Position numbers and translations under genes: made by a program. This document shows positions 19,250 through 29,212 of a stretch of DNA of 64,000 bases, one piece after another (position 1 is the first letter of the stretch; the number at the start of each line of letters is the position of its first letter). The stretch covers positions 154,491-218,490 of the forward strand of contig NZ_UYXQ01000005.1 in the NCBI RefSeq assembly GCF_900624995.1. The letters are read 5' to 3'. Origin of the DNA: Pseudomonas antarctica. Lineage in GTDB: Bacteria > Pseudomonadota > Gammaproteobacteria > Pseudomonadales > Pseudomonadaceae. The notes beneath the pieces are model-generated. The model had not been told where the DNA came from, did no database searches, and worked only from the letters and a program-made list of their open reading frames with translations.

Positions 19250-20722
19250 TTAGAACACCGAGGCGTAGTCGCCCAGCTCTACCTGTACCGATTTGATGCG
19301 GGTGAAGTTGTTCAGCGAGCTGATGCCGTTCTCACGGCCCACACCGGATTGCTTGTAGCCACCGACCGGCATTTTGGCGTCGGATTCGCCCCAGGCGTTG
19401 ATCCAGCAGATACCCGCTTCCAGCTGATGAATCACGCGGTGAGCGCGGTTCAGGTCTTTGGTCACAAGGCCAGCGGCCAGGCCGAAGTCTGTATCGTTGG
19501 CGCGGCGGATCACTTCTTCTTCGGTTTCGTAAGTGAGGATGCTCATCACTGGGCCGAAGATTTCTTCACGGACGATGGTCATCTCGTCGGTGCAATCGGT
19601 GAACACGGTCGGGGCCACGTAGGCGCCTTTGGCGAATGCACCGTCGGTCAGACGGTCGCCGCCGCACAGGATGCGAGCGCCTTCTTCTTTACCTTTAGCG
19701 ATGTAGCCGAGCACGCTTTCCATGTGGGCGAAGCTGACCAGCGGGCCGAAGTTAGTGTTCTCGTCTTGCGGGTCGCCAACGCGGATGCGCGCAACACGCT
19801 CAACGATCTTGGCTTCGAAAGCCGCCTGCAGGTGCTTAGGCACGAATACGCGAGTGCCGTTGGTGCAAACCTGACCGGAGCTGTAGAAGTTGGCCATCAT
19901 CGCGATGTCGGCCGCACGATCCAGGTCTGCGTCTTCGAACACGATCAGCGGCGACTTGCCGCCCAGTTCCATGGTCACTTCTTTGAGCGAAGAGCTCGAA
20001 GCGCTGGCCATGACTTTCTTGCCGGTGTCGGTGCCGCCGGTGAACGAGACTTTCTCGATGCGCGGGTGCTCGGTCAGCCAAGTGCCGACTTCACGGCCGC
20101 TGCCGGTCAATACGTTGAACACACCATCCGGAACGCCGGCTGCGGTGTAGATTTCAGCCAGTTTCAGGGTGGTCAGCGAGGTGACTTCGCTCGGCTTGAA
20201 GATCATCGCGTTACCGGCAGCCAGGGCCGGTGCGGATTTCCACAGGGCGATCTGGATTGGGTAGTTCCACGCGCCGATACCGGCAACCACGCCCAGCGGC
20301 TCGCGGCGGGTGTAGACGAACGAAGTGTCGCGCAGTGGGATCTGCTCGCCTTCGATGGCCGGCACCAGGCCTGCGTAGTATTCCAGCACGTCGGCACCGG
20401 TGACGATGTCGACGTATTGGGTTTCGGAGAAGGCTTTACCGGTGTCCAGGGTCTCCAGCGCGGCCAGCTCGTCGTTGCGCTCGCGCAGGATGTCGACGGC
20501 ACGGCGCAGGATGCGCGAACGCTCCATGGCGGTCATCGCAGCCCAGATTTTCTGGCCTTTTTCAGCGCTGACTACGGCACGTTCAACGTCTTCCTTCGTG
20601 GCGCGTTGCACTTGGGCGAGAACTTCACCGTTAGCCGGGTTGATGGCTTCGAAGGTGGCATCGCTGCCAGCGTCGCTGTAGCCGCCGTCAATGTAGAGTT
20701 TTTGCAGTTCGAAACGGGCCAT
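19250..20722 (-). CDS. betB: Betaine aldehyde dehydrogenase BetB
   Basis: The product is 490 aa from the ATG at 20722 ([13 protein letters not shown]), preceded by GAGGAC; the frame is open further up but homologues start here. ALDH features are complete: ELGGKSP (general-base Glu region, about residue 252) and [11 protein letters not shown] with catalytic Cys at about 286. The enzyme oxidises betaine aldehyde to glycine betaine with NAD(P)+. It lies 110 bases after betI and before betA in the bet operon. Confidence 0.95.
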   Translation of the reverse strand: MARFELQKLYIDGGYSDAGSDATFEAINPANGEVLAQVQRATKEDVERAVVSAEKGQKIWAAMTAMERSRILRRAVDILRERNDELAALETLDTGKAFSETQYVDIVTGADVLEYYAGLVPAIEGEQIPLRDTSFVYTRREPLGVVAGIGAWNYPIQIALWKSAPALAAGNAMIFKPSEVTSLTTLKLAEIYTAAGVPDGVFNVLTGSGREVGTWLTEHPRIEKVSFTGGTDTGKKVMASASSSSLKEVTMELGGKSPLIVFEDADLDRAADIAMMANFYSSGQVCTNGTRVFVPKHLQAAFEAKIVERVARIRVGDPQDENTNFGPLVSFAHMESVLGYIAKGKEEGARILCGGDRLTDGAFAKGAYVAPTVFTDCTDEMTIVREEIFGPVMSILTYETEEEVIRRANDTDFGLAAGLVTKDLNRAHRVIHQLEAGICWINAWGESDAKMPVGGYKQSGVGRENGISSLNNFTRIKSVQVELGDYASVF

Positions 20723-20831
20723 AAAGTCCTCGCAAGTGCATAAGTGGTTGGCGTTACCCGCCGCCAGTGGGCCATGGTGTTCTGGCAACACTGAGCGGCA
20801 GACGTTCAGGGGTTGAGCGTTTATGTGTGCT

Positions 20832-21425
20832 CTAACTCACCTGCTTGGCCAATTGGAAGTCCATGTATTCGTAAGCGATCCGTTGCGCCTGCTCCGTGTC
20901 GAAAGCATCTCCCGACAGGGCGCCGCGCAACCACAAACCGTCGATCAGGGCCGCCAGGCCTCTGGCTGCTTTGCGTGCGTGCGGCAGCGGTAGCACTCGG
21001 CGGAACTGGCAGCACAGGTTGGAATACAGACGTTGATCGTTGATCCGCTGCAACCTGTGCAATGACGGGTGATGCATGCTGGTGGCCCAGAAGGCCAGCC
21101 AGGTTTTCATTGCCGGTCCGTTGACCTGGCTGGCGTCGAAGTTGCCCTCGATGATCACCCGAAGGTGCGCCCGTGGGCTGTCGTCCTTCAGCGCAAGCCT
21201 GCGTTCGTGGACGTTCTCGATCAGCACATTCATCAAGTACCGCATCGTTGCGGCGATCAGGCCGTTCTTGTCCTGAAAGTAGTGACTGATGATGCCGTTC
21301 GAGACACCGGCCAAACGGGCGATCAGCGCAATGCTGGCATCTCCCATCCCAACCTGATCGATGGCCGTCAAGGTGGCTTCGATCAACTGCTGGCGGCGTA
21401 TGGGTTGCATACCGACCTTGGGCAT
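20832..21425 (-). CDS. betI: Choline-responsive TetR repressor BetI
   Basis: The product is 197 aa. The first 60 residues form a TetR helix-turn-helix ([25 protein letters not shown]). The start [19 protein letters not shown] is typical of BetI. BetI represses bet genes until choline binds. A perfect palindrome at 21496-21515, about 70 bases upstream of the start and between betI and divergent betT, is the expected operator. Confidence 0.94.
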   Translation of the reverse strand: MPKVGMQPIRRQQLIEATLTAIDQVGMGDASIALIARLAGVSNGIISHYFQDKNGLIAATMRYLMNVLIENVHERRLALKDDSPRAHLRVIIEGNFDASQVNGPAMKTWLAFWATSMHHPSLHRLQRINDQRLYSNLCCQFRRVLPLPHARKAARGLAALIDGLWLRGALSGDAFDTEQAQRIAYEYMDFQLAKQVS

Positions 21426-21495
21426 GTAGCACCTCTCCTTAGGCCTGCCGAGGGGCGATAAACGTCCGTCGGCTTGAAGGCCAGTCTATTTTGTT

Positions 21496-21515
21496 TTGAT
21501 TGAACGTTCAATCAA
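21496..21515. promoter_or_regulatory. Palindromic BetI operator
   Basis: TTGATTGAACGTTCAATCAA is a perfect 20-base palindrome in the 333-base gap between betI and betT. Its position between divergent bet genes and TetR-type symmetry make it the likely BetI site. Apart from it I see no gene or repeat in this gap. Confidence 0.75.
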
Positions 21516-21758
21516 CAAAGAATAAGATCTGCGACAAATGGTCGCTCCCTACAGATATTTCCTACCTGTGAGCAGCAGCCTCTGACACCTGCATAAATCC
21601 TTGAAACCGGCCATATCAGGGCCTGCCACCGCGTCGGCGGGGCTCAAGGATTTTCGGGGTGTCTTTATAACACCCGTCCGTCGACTGCCGAAAAATCGAT
21701 GTCCCGGGATAACCGTTGCCTTGTGTTTCTCTCTCGCACTGCCCGGAGCATCTGCGCC

Positions 21759-23750
21759 ATGAGTTCTGCCTCTCTTATAAAGACCCCACCGGAAAAGGTA
21801 CGGGTCAACGGTTGGGTGTTTTACACCTCCACCGCGCTCATTCTGTTGTTGACCGTCATTCTGATCATCGCCCCGCAGGAGGCCGGGCGCATGCTCGGCG
21901 TAGCACAGGCCTGGCTGTCGAAAAGCTTCGGCTGGTACTACATGGTGGTCATCGCCGCTTACCTGGTGTTTGTGGTCGGCCTGGCGTTTTCGTCCTACGG
22001 CAAGTTGAAACTGGGCAACAAGGACGACACCCCGGACTTCAGCTACGGCGCCTGGGCCGGCATGTTGTTCTCGTCGGGCATCGGCATCTCGCTGCTGTAC
22101 TTCGGTGCTTCCGAGCCGTTGGACCACTACTTCAACCCGCCCGAAGGCGCGGCTGCCAGCAATGGTGCGGCACGCCAGGCGTTGCAGCTGACCTTCCTGC
22201 ACTGGGGCCTGCACGGCTGGGCGATCTATGCCTTGGTTGGCTTGGCTGTGGCGTATTTCGCCTACCGTCATAACCAACCGCTGGCCTTGCGTTCGGCGCT
22301 GTACCCGCTGGTAGGCGAGCGTTGGGTGAAAGGCGCGGCCGGCCACGCGGTGGACGGTTTCGGCATGTTCGTGACCTTGCTGGGCCTGGTGACGAACCTG
22401 GGGATTGGTGCGATGCAAGTGTCGTCCGGGTTGGAAAACCTGTTCGGCATGGAGCACAACAACACCAACCTGCTGATCGTGATCATCGTGATGAGCACCG
22501 TGGCGACCATTGCCGCCGTGTCGGGTGTGGAAAACGGCATTCGCCGCCTGTCTAACCTCAACATCGTGTTGTTCAGCGGCTTGCTGATTTTCGTGCTGCT
22601 GTTCGGCCCGACCCTGCACCTGCTCAATGGCTTGGTGCAGAACACGGGTGATTATCTCAACGGCATCGTGCTGAAGACTTTCGACCTGTACGTGTACGAA
22701 GGCGACGCCGACAAGACCGAGCGCTGGATGGGCCTGTGGACCCTGTTCTACTGGGCCTGGTGGATTTCCTGGGCGCCATTCGTAGGCATGTTCATCGCGC
22801 GTATTTCCCGTGGCCGCACCGTGCGTGAACTGGTGGCTGGCGTGCTGCTGATCCCGCTGGGCTTTACCTTGGCGTGGCTGTCGATCTTCGGTAACTCGGC
22901 GCTGGACCTGGTGCTCAACCACGGTGCCGTCGAGTTGGGCAAGACGGCGCTGGAACAACCGTCGATGGCCATCTACCAATTGCTGGAGCATTACCCGGCG
23001 TCGAAAATCGTCATCGGCGTGTCGATCTTCGTGGGCTTTGTGTTGTTCCTGACCCCGGCGGATTCCGGCGCGGTGATGATGGCCAACCTGTCGTGCAAAG
23101 GCGGCAACGTGGACGAAGATGCGCCGCATTGGCTGCGAATCTTCTGGTCGGTCGTGATCACCCTGGTGACCATCGGCCTGCTGTTTGCCGGCAACTTTGA
23201 AGCCATGCAAACCATGGTGGTGTTGGCGGGGCTGCCGTTCTCGGTGGTGCTGATTCTGTTCATGTTCGGTTTGCACAAGGCGATGCGCCAGGACGTGGCC
23301 GTCGAACAGGAGCAGGCGCAATTGGCCGAGCGTGGCCGCCGTGGATTCAGCGAGCGTTTGACCGCGCTGGACCTGCAACCAAGCCAGGGCACTGTGCAAC
23401 GCTTTATGGACAAGCACGTCACGCCGGCGCTGGAAGAAGCGGCGGTTGCGTTGCGTGATCAAGGGCTGGAAGTGCAGACCTTGTTGGGCAAATCCAAGCG
23501 TTGCATTGGTGTGCGCATCGAGATGGAAGAGGGCAACCCGTTTGTCTATGAAGTGAGCCTGGATGCTTATTCGGCGGCACCGAGCGAGGTGCCCGAAGAA
23601 GAGCGCAGGCGTTACTACCGGGCCGAGGTCTACCTGCACAACGGACCTCAGGAATACGACCTGATGGGCTTTGCCCAGGAACAGATTACCCGGGACGTGC
23701 TCGATCAGTTTGAAAGCCATCGGCAGCTCCTTGGCCGTGTCTATAGCTGA
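21759..23750 (+). CDS. betT: High-affinity choline transporter BetT
   Basis: The product is 663 aa from the ATG at 21759 (MSSASLIKTPPEKVRVN), preceded by GGAG. It is a BCCT carrier with about 12 helices. The substrate-site region WTLFYWAWWISWAPFVGMFIA at about residues 327-347 is the BCCT signature with its tryptophan-rich stretch. A hydrophilic C-terminal domain of about 150 residues (after LFMFGLHKAM) matches long BetT proteins, in which it senses osmotic stress. It imports choline with protons. It is transcribed away from the bet enzyme operon, with a terminator directly after it. Confidence 0.94.
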   Translation: MSSASLIKTPPEKVRVNGWVFYTSTALILLLTVILIIAPQEAGRMLGVAQAWLSKSFGWYYMVVIAAYLVFVVGLAFSSYGKLKLGNKDDTPDFSYGAWAGMLFSSGIGISLLYFGASEPLDHYFNPPEGAAASNGAARQALQLTFLHWGLHGWAIYALVGLAVAYFAYRHNQPLALRSALYPLVGERWVKGAAGHAVDGFGMFVTLLGLVTNLGIGAMQVSSGLENLFGMEHNNTNLLIVIIVMSTVATIAAVSGVENGIRRLSNLNIVLFSGLLIFVLLFGPTLHLLNGLVQNTGDYLNGIVLKTFDLYVYEGDADKTERWMGLWTLFYWAWWISWAPFVGMFIARISRGRTVRELVAGVLLIPLGFTLAWLSIFGNSALDLVLNHGAVELGKTALEQPSMAIYQLLEHYPASKIVIGVSIFVGFVLFLTPADSGAVMMANLSCKGGNVDEDAPHWLRIFWSVVITLVTIGLLFAGNFEAMQTMVVLAGLPFSVVLILFMFGLHKAMRQDVAVEQEQAQLAERGRRGFSERLTALDLQPSQGTVQRFMDKHVTPALEEAAVALRDQGLEVQTLLGKSKRCIGVRIEMEEGNPFVYEVSLDAYSAAPSEVPEEERRRYYRAEVYLHNGPQEYDLMGFAQEQITRDVLDQFESHRQLLGRVYS

Positions 23751-23761
23751 TGCTTGAGCCG

Positions 23762-23791
23762 AGCGGTGCCCTCACGGGTGCCGCTTTTTTT
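23762..23791 (+). terminator. Terminator of betT
   Basis: AGCGGTGCCC and GGGTGCCGCT form a 10-pair RNA stem (two G-U pairs) with a TCAC loop, followed by seven T. Confidence 0.88.
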
Positions 23792-23808
23792 ATGTGTAAA
23801 CAGAGCAA

Positions 23809-23902
23809 AATGTGGGAGCGGGCTTGCTCGCGAATGCGGTGTATCAGTGACAGATGTGCTGACTGACACACCGCATTCGCGAGCAAGCCCGCTCCCACAT
23901 TT
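23809..23902. repeat. REP pair (inverted)
   Basis: Near-perfect inverted pair of the GGGCTTGCTCGCGAATGCGG type between betT and the convergent cbcV. Confidence 0.95.
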
Positions 23903-23917
23903 GTTTTGCGGTGCCGA

Positions 23918-25099
23918 CTAGCCCAGGTTCTTGCCCAGCAAGGCATGGTAAAGCTCACTGTCCCCCAAGATCCCCACCACCTGGTGATTGCTGTCATGCA
24001 ACACCAACTTATTCCCGGTGTGATAACGAATCTGCAGCGCATCGCGCATGCCGATATTGGAGTCCACCAACGTCGGCACACGGCCCAAACCTTCTACCGG
24101 TTGCCCTGGTGCCCAGTTCTGCAGGTTCATCACCGCGCCATTCTGGCGGGCACCCTTGATGGTGTTGCCTTCAGCCAGGTCCAGCCACGAATCGTCGCCC
24201 GGGTCCAAACACACAGAACCGTTGATGCGTTTGCAGTCGTCCAGGGTGCGCATCAGGCTGCGACCGCACAGTACGTTCAGCGGGTTGGTGTGGGCGACGA
24301 AGGTGCGCACATAGTCGTCCGCCGGGTTCAGCACGATCTCTTCCGGCACGCTGTACTGGACGATCTTGCCGTCCTTCATGATCGCGATGCGGCTGCCTAA
24401 TTTGAGCGCTTCATCCAGGTCGTGGCTCACAAACACAATGGTCTTGCTCAGCTTGCGTTGCAGCTCCAGCAGTTCATCTTGCAGGCCTTGGCGGATCAGC
24501 GGGTCGAGGGCGGAGAACGGTTCATCCATCAGCAGGATATCGGCGTCCATCGCCAGCGCGCGGGCCAGGCCGACGCGCTGCTGCATGCCGCCCGACAGCT
24601 CATCGGGCTTCTTGTTGCGCCACTGGGCCAAGCCCACCAGTTCGAGTTTTTCATCCACCAGCGCGCGCCGTTCTTTTTCCGGGCGGCCCTGCATTTCAAG
24701 ACCAAAGCTGATGTTCTCGCGTACCGTCAGCCAGGGCATCAGGGCGAACTTCTGGAACACCATGGCGATGCGCTTGGTGCGCATCATTTTCAGCTCCGCA
24801 GGGGTGCAGGACGCGATGTCGATCTGGCGTCCTTCATGCTCCACAAACAGCTGGCCACGGCTCACGGTGTTAAGGCCGTTGATGCAGCGCAGCAAGCTCG
24901 ACTTGCCGGAGCCCGACAGGCCCATCAGTACGCAGATCTCGCCTTTCTCAACGTCCAGGCTGGCTTTTTCAACGCCGACAATCTGCCCGGTCTTTTTCAG
25001 GATCTCATTGCGGTGCATGCCTTGATCGAGCAGCTTGAGTGCTTCGCGCGGGTCTTTGGAGAAGATCACGTCGACATTGTCGAATCGGATAATGCTCAT
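23918..25099 (-). CDS. cbcV: Choline/betaine ABC importer ATPase CbcV
   Basis: The product is 393 aa. ABC motifs: GLSGSGKSS (Walker A, about residue 59), LSGGMQQRVGLARAL (signature) and ILLMDEPFSALDP (Walker B). The segment after about residue 265 corresponds to the CBS-domain tail found in ProV-type ATPases. With CbcW and the binding protein CbcX it imports choline, and in Pseudomonas the same core also serves betaine and carnitine through other binding proteins. The ATG overlaps the cbcW stop by four bases (ATGA), so translation is coupled. Order and neighbours match P. aeruginosa cbcXWV as I know it. Confidence 0.93.
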   Translation of the reverse strand: MSIIRFDNVDVIFSKDPREALKLLDQGMHRNEILKKTGQIVGVEKASLDVEKGEICVLMGLSGSGKSSLLRCINGLNTVSRGQLFVEHEGRQIDIASCTPAELKMMRTKRIAMVFQKFALMPWLTVRENISFGLEMQGRPEKERRALVDEKLELVGLAQWRNKKPDELSGGMQQRVGLARALAMDADILLMDEPFSALDPLIRQGLQDELLELQRKLSKTIVFVSHDLDEALKLGSRIAIMKDGKIVQYSVPEEIVLNPADDYVRTFVAHTNPLNVLCGRSLMRTLDDCKRINGSVCLDPGDDSWLDLAEGNTIKGARQNGAVMNLQNWAPGQPVEGLGRVPTLVDSNIGMRDALQIRYHTGNKLVLHDSNHQVVGILGDSELYHALLGKNLG

Positions 25100-25941
25100 G
25101 CATCACCCCCTACTTTAGCGTCGGGTTGTTTGCAGATGCGGTCGAGCATGATCGCCAGCAATACGATTGCCAGGCCAGCTTCAAAGCCCAGGGCGATGTC
25201 GGCGGTGTTGAGTGCGTTGACCACCGGTTTGCCGAGGCCGTCGGCGCCCACCAAGGCCGCAATCACCACCATCGACAACGACAGCATGATGCATTGGGTA
25301 ATGCCGGCGGCAATGCTCGGCATGGCGTGGGGCAGTTCAATGCGTGAGAGCAACTGGCGACGCGAGCAACCAAAGGCCTTGCCGGCGTCCATCAACTCTT
25401 GCGGCACATCACGGATACCCAGGTAGGTCAGACGGATAGGCGCAGCGATCGCGAACACCACCGTGGAGATCAGACCAGGCACAACACCCAGCCCGAAGAG
25501 GGTCAGGGTAGGGATGAGGTAGACGAAGGTCGGTACGGTCTGCATCAGATCGAGTACCGGTCGCATCAGGGTGTAGAACATGGGTTTGTGCGCGGCAACA
25601 ATGCCCAGCGGCACACCAATAACCACGCAGACCAGGGTGGCGAACAACACCTGTGCGAGGGTTTCCATGGTTTCCTGCCAGTACCCCAGGTTCAGGATCA
25701 GCAGGAAGGAGGCAATGACAAACACCGTCAGGCCCCATTTGCGTTGAATAAAGTGAGCGAGTAGCGCAACCAGACCGATCAATGCCAGTGGATTGAACCA
25801 GGTTAGCGCAAACGTCACGCCGTGGATCATCGTTTCCAGGGTCGATGCGATTGCGTCGAAGTAGTTGGCACCGTGTTGGGTCAACCAATCGACGAAGGCA
25901 GCGATGTACTGGCCTAGTGGGATTTTATGTTCAGTCAGCAT
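25096..25941 (-). CDS. cbcW: Choline/betaine ABC importer permease CbcW
   Basis: The product is 281 aa from the ATG at 25941 (MLTEHKIPLGQ); the frame is open 66 bases further but without homology. It has about six to seven membrane helices and the cytoplasmic loop GKAFGCSRRQLLSRIELPHA, the EAA-type contact site for the ATPase. It is a ProW-type permease. It is the middle gene of cbcX-cbcW-cbcV. Confidence 0.92.
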   Translation of the reverse strand: MLTEHKIPLGQYIAAFVDWLTQHGANYFDAIASTLETMIHGVTFALTWFNPLALIGLVALLAHFIQRKWGLTVFVIASFLLILNLGYWQETMETLAQVLFATLVCVVIGVPLGIVAAHKPMFYTLMRPVLDLMQTVPTFVYLIPTLTLFGLGVVPGLISTVVFAIAAPIRLTYLGIRDVPQELMDAGKAFGCSRRQLLSRIELPHAMPSIAAGITQCIMLSLSMVVIAALVGADGLGKPVVNALNTADIALGFEAGLAIVLLAIMLDRICKQPDAKVGGDA

Positions 25942-26007
25942 GGTAGTGAATGTCCACATGCGAAGGGGAAAACATCCCGGGGCAGCGCACCGCCCCGGGG
26001 TCAGCAC

Positions 26008-26955
26008 TTACTTGGCGAGGTATTCCTTGACGGCCTCCAGGCCTGGTTTGCCATCAACCGTGGTCACACCGGCGAGCCAGGTGTCGAGCACTTGCGGGTT
26101 CTTCTTCAGCCAGGCTTTGGCCGCGGCGTCAGGCTTCATCTTGTCGTCCAGCACGTTACCCATCAGGGTGCTTTCCATGTTCAAGGTGAACGACAGGTTC
26201 TTCAGCAATTGGCCAACGTTGCTGCATTCCTGGGTGTAGCCCTTGCGCACGTTGGTATAGATGGTGGCCTGGCCGTAGTTGGGGCCGAACGAATCGTCAC
26301 CGCCAGTCAGGTACTTCATCTTGAAGCGGGTGTTCATCGGGTGCGGTTCCCAGCCAAGGAACACGATGGCCTGGTCCCGCCTGGTGGCGCGTTCCACTTG
26401 CGAGAGCATTCCGGCTTCACTGGACTCAACCACTTTGAAACCCGCGGTTTTCAGGCCGAAGGCGTCTTTGTCGATGAGCGTCTGGATGGTGCGGTTGCCA
26501 TCGTTACCTGGCTCAATACCGTAGATCTTGCCGCCCAGTTCATCCTTGAATTTGACGATGTCGGCGAAGTCTTTAAGGCCCTTGTTGTACAGCGCTTCGG
26601 GGACCGCCAGGGTGTACTTGGCGTTTTCCAGGTTGGCGCGCACGGTTTCCACGGTGCCGGCATCACGGTACTGCTTGATGTCGTTTTCCATGGTCGGCAT
26701 CCAGTTGCCGAGGAAGATGTCCATGTTCTTGCCATCGGCCAGCGACTTGTAAGTCACCGGTACCGAAATCATCGTGGTGCGCGGCTTGTAGCCCAGGCCC
26801 TTGAGGATTTCGCTGGTGGTCGCGGTGGTGACGGTAATGTCGGTCCAGCCGACATCGGAGAAGTTAACGGTCTTGCACTGTTCCGGTTCTGCAGCGTTCG
26901 CCAAGACTGGCAGACTCAGCATGGCGGCCAACAACAACGAGGGTGAACCTTTCAT
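26008..26955 (-). CDS. cbcX: Choline-binding periplasmic protein CbcX
   Basis: The product is 315 aa with a signal peptide (residues 1-21, ANA cleavage). It is an OpuAC-type binding protein: TVNFSDVGWTDITVTTATTSEIL and GWEPHPMN near residue 205 are typical of choline-specific members, whose aromatic residues cage the trimethylammonium group. It delivers choline to CbcWV. It is first in the cbc operon, and its promoter region carries phased repeats (27106-27160) that could bind GbdR. Confidence 0.92.
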   Translation of the reverse strand: MKGSPSLLLAAMLSLPVLANAAEPEQCKTVNFSDVGWTDITVTTATTSEILKGLGYKPRTTMISVPVTYKSLADGKNMDIFLGNWMPTMENDIKQYRDAGTVETVRANLENAKYTLAVPEALYNKGLKDFADIVKFKDELGGKIYGIEPGNDGNRTIQTLIDKDAFGLKTAGFKVVESSEAGMLSQVERATRRDQAIVFLGWEPHPMNTRFKMKYLTGGDDSFGPNYGQATIYTNVRKGYTQECSNVGQLLKNLSFTLNMESTLMGNVLDDKMKPDAAAKAWLKKNPQVLDTWLAGVTTVDGKPGLEAVKEYLAK

Positions 26956-27105
26956 CGGGGTAGACTCCTGTGTCTTTTTTCTGGCGGCATTTGCCGCGCT
27001 TTATAAGTGTTGCGGTTGGGGCGTGCGATGAAGCGCAGGCACGGTGCCTTGCAAACGAGTCGAGACTGATCATGTACCAGCGAAAATCTGACGCCTACAG
27101 GGGGC

Positions 27106-27160
27106 GTCGTATCCAGTACAGGGATGGTCGCATCCAGTGTCGGTAACGTCGCTTACAGAT
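27106..27160. promoter_or_regulatory. Three 21-bp-phased repeats, likely GbdR operator
   Basis: GTCGTATCCAGT (27106), GTCGCATCCAGT (27127) and GTCGCTTACAGA (27148) start exactly 21 bases apart, two helical turns, as AraC-family activator half-sites do. They lie in the 415-base gap between divergent cbcX and sdaB. I saw no gene in the rest of the gap. The link to GbdR is inferred from neighbouring genes. Confidence 0.55.
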
Positions 27161-27370
27161 TTTTCCAGTGGCAAAACCGCAGTTTTTACCGATCTGCACC
27201 GCTAAAAACGGCCAAAACGCCTGATCGCACGAGGGCGGCGTTGGTGAGCATGGTTACGTCGGTGTGAGACGCCGTGAGGGCGGATAAAAGCTTGATGATG
27301 CCGCCATCTGGGCGATCTGAGCGTAGCAGCTTGTTCATGCCTAGCCTGCTCACCGAGGAGTTTCACGGCA

Positions 27371-28747
27371 ATGGCTATCAGCGTTTTCGACCTGTTCAAG
27401 ATCGGCATCGGGCCTTCGAGTTCTCACACCGTCGGCCCCATGCGCGCCGCGGCGTTGTTCGTCCAAGCATTGCGTGAACGTGAACTGTTGGAACAAGTCA
27501 GGCACGTCGAAGTTCAGCTGTATGGTTCATTGTCGGCCACCGGCATCGGCCACGGCAGCGACACCGCCACCATCATGGGCCTGATGGGCGAGTGGCCGGA
27601 CGCGATCGACCCGGCGCAAATTGGCCAGCGTATTCATACCCTGCGCGAGACCGACACGCTGTTGCTCGACGGGTATTTGCCGGTGCCTTTCATATGGGCG
27701 CGCGACATGCGCCTGCTCGACGAAAACCTACCGTTCCACCCCAACGGCATGACGCTGGTGGTGTTCGGTGAAGACGGCGAGCTGCACCGCGATACTTACT
27801 ATTCAGTCGGTGGCGGTTTTGTGGTGGATCAAGCCCAGGCGCAAAGCGGTGTGGCCGATATGGACCGCACCGAACTGCCGTATGACTTTTCCAGCGCGGT
27901 GGAGCTGTTGCAGCTGTGCAAAACCCACAACCTGCGCGTGGCCGAGTTGATGCTGGCTAACGAAAAGGTCTGGCGCTCCGAAGAAGAAATCCGCACTGGG
28001 CTGATGAAACTTTGGCGGGCCATGCAGGATTGCGTGGAGCAGGGTCTCAAGCATGAGGGCATCCTGCCCGGCGGTTTGAACGTGCGTCGCCGCGCTGCCA
28101 AGTTGCACCGCAGCTTGCAGGAGCTGGGCAAGCCGAATGTGATCGGCTCGACCTTGAGCGCGATGGAGTGGGTCAACCTGTTCGCCCTGGCGGTGAATGA
28201 GGAAAACGCCGCTGGCGGGCGCATGGTCACCGCACCGACTAATGGCGCGGCGGGGATCATCCCGGCGGTGTTGCACTACTTTATGAAGTTCAGCGAAGAG
28301 GTCACTGAAGCCAACGTCGTTGATTACCTGCTCGGCGCGGCGGCAGTGGGGATTCTGTGTAAAAAGAACGCCTCGATCTCCGGCGCCGAAGTTGGCTGCC
28401 AGGGCGAGGTGGGTTCGGCGTGCGCCATGGCCGCTGCCGGGCTGGCCGAGATCCTCGGCGCCACGCCGGAGCAAGTGTGCAACGCCGCCGAAATTGGCCT
28501 GGAGCATAACCTCGGCCTGACCTGCGACCCGGTGGGTGGGCTGGTGCAAGTGCCGTGTATCGAGCGCAATGCGATTGCGGCGGTGAAAGCGATCAACGCG
28601 GCGCAAATGGCGCTGCGTGGCGATGGCCAGCACTTTATCTCGTTGGACCGTGTGATCCGCACCATGCGCGATACCGGCGCGGACATGCATGACAAATACA
28701 AGGAAACCTCGCGCGGTGGGTTGGCGGTGAGTGCGGTGGAGTGTTGA
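27371..28747 (+). CDS. sdaB: L-serine ammonia-lyase (iron-sulfur type)
   Basis: The product is 458 aa, a single-chain serine dehydratase. The N-terminal SSSHTVGPM is the family substrate loop. [23 protein letters not shown] near residue 345 and VQVPC near residue 395 supply the cysteines of the 4Fe-4S cluster. It deaminates L-serine to pyruvate and ammonia. In this locus it is the last step from betaine-derived glycine and serine to central metabolism. It shares a regulatory gap with divergent cbcX. In PAO1 the equivalent is sdaB next to gbdR. Confidence 0.92.
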   Translation: MAISVFDLFKIGIGPSSSHTVGPMRAAALFVQALRERELLEQVRHVEVQLYGSLSATGIGHGSDTATIMGLMGEWPDAIDPAQIGQRIHTLRETDTLLLDGYLPVPFIWARDMRLLDENLPFHPNGMTLVVFGEDGELHRDTYYSVGGGFVVDQAQAQSGVADMDRTELPYDFSSAVELLQLCKTHNLRVAELMLANEKVWRSEEEIRTGLMKLWRAMQDCVEQGLKHEGILPGGLNVRRRAAKLHRSLQELGKPNVIGSTLSAMEWVNLFALAVNEENAAGGRMVTAPTNGAAGIIPAVLHYFMKFSEEVTEANVVDYLLGAAAVGILCKKNASISGAEVGCQGEVGSACAMAAAGLAEILGATPEQVCNAAEIGLEHNLGLTCDPVGGLVQVPCIERNAIAAVKAINAAQMALRGDGQHFISLDRVIRTMRDTGADMHDKYKETSRGGLAVSAVEC

Positions 28748-29212
28748 CCGCTTTCTTCTGGTGAGCGGCGTGTTGTGGCAAGCCCGCTCGCCACAATTGA
28801 TTGGCAACTCTGCTCAAAAAGTGAACACCCGGATTCAAAAGCGCCACCTTTTAGCGCGTCGCAAACAGATAAGTAGCTCCAGAACGATTTTCCGCTCGAC
28901 CACCTGTCACCCGTGCGTGCGGTGACAGACTTTTCCCACGCCCTCAAAGCGCCTTCCCACAAGTGCTACCGATCTGCTCACACCCCGTGAGCAGGCTTAC
29001 TTCAACGTCCTTTTCGGGTCATATCCCGCACTCCTTACGCGGGCTTATATAGACGCATCATCAGGTCGTTTTCAGGAGTTATTGAATGCCCATTCAATTT
29101 TAGGCATGGCATTTGCTCTATCAATTCAAAGCCTCTCTCTGCACAAGAGCAGGGCGCAATAACAAGAGCCTCGCCTGAGGCCATCACCCGCTTTGTGTGA
29201 GGAGATACCGCG
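28748..29212 (+). promoter_or_regulatory. gbdR upstream region with dyads
   Basis: No gene is seen in these 465 bases. At 28774-28796 there is a half REP. GTCCTTTTCGGGTCATATCCCG lies at 29007-29028 and GTCGTTTTCAGG at 29066-29077; a close copy of the first occurs at 30781-30802. An inverted repeat ATTGAATG-CC-CATTCAAT covers 29081-29098, 115 bases before gbdR. These are candidate control sites for gbdR. Confidence 0.4.

Noticed and set aside
17309..20743. Plus-strand open frame of 1144 codons
   Set aside because: It is the complement of betA and betB, which have full family motifs on the minus strand; the frame is a GC-rich codon shadow.
21549..23720. Minus-strand open frame of 723 codons
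   Set aside because: It is the shadow of betT; rich in Gln and His repeats with no recognisable protein.
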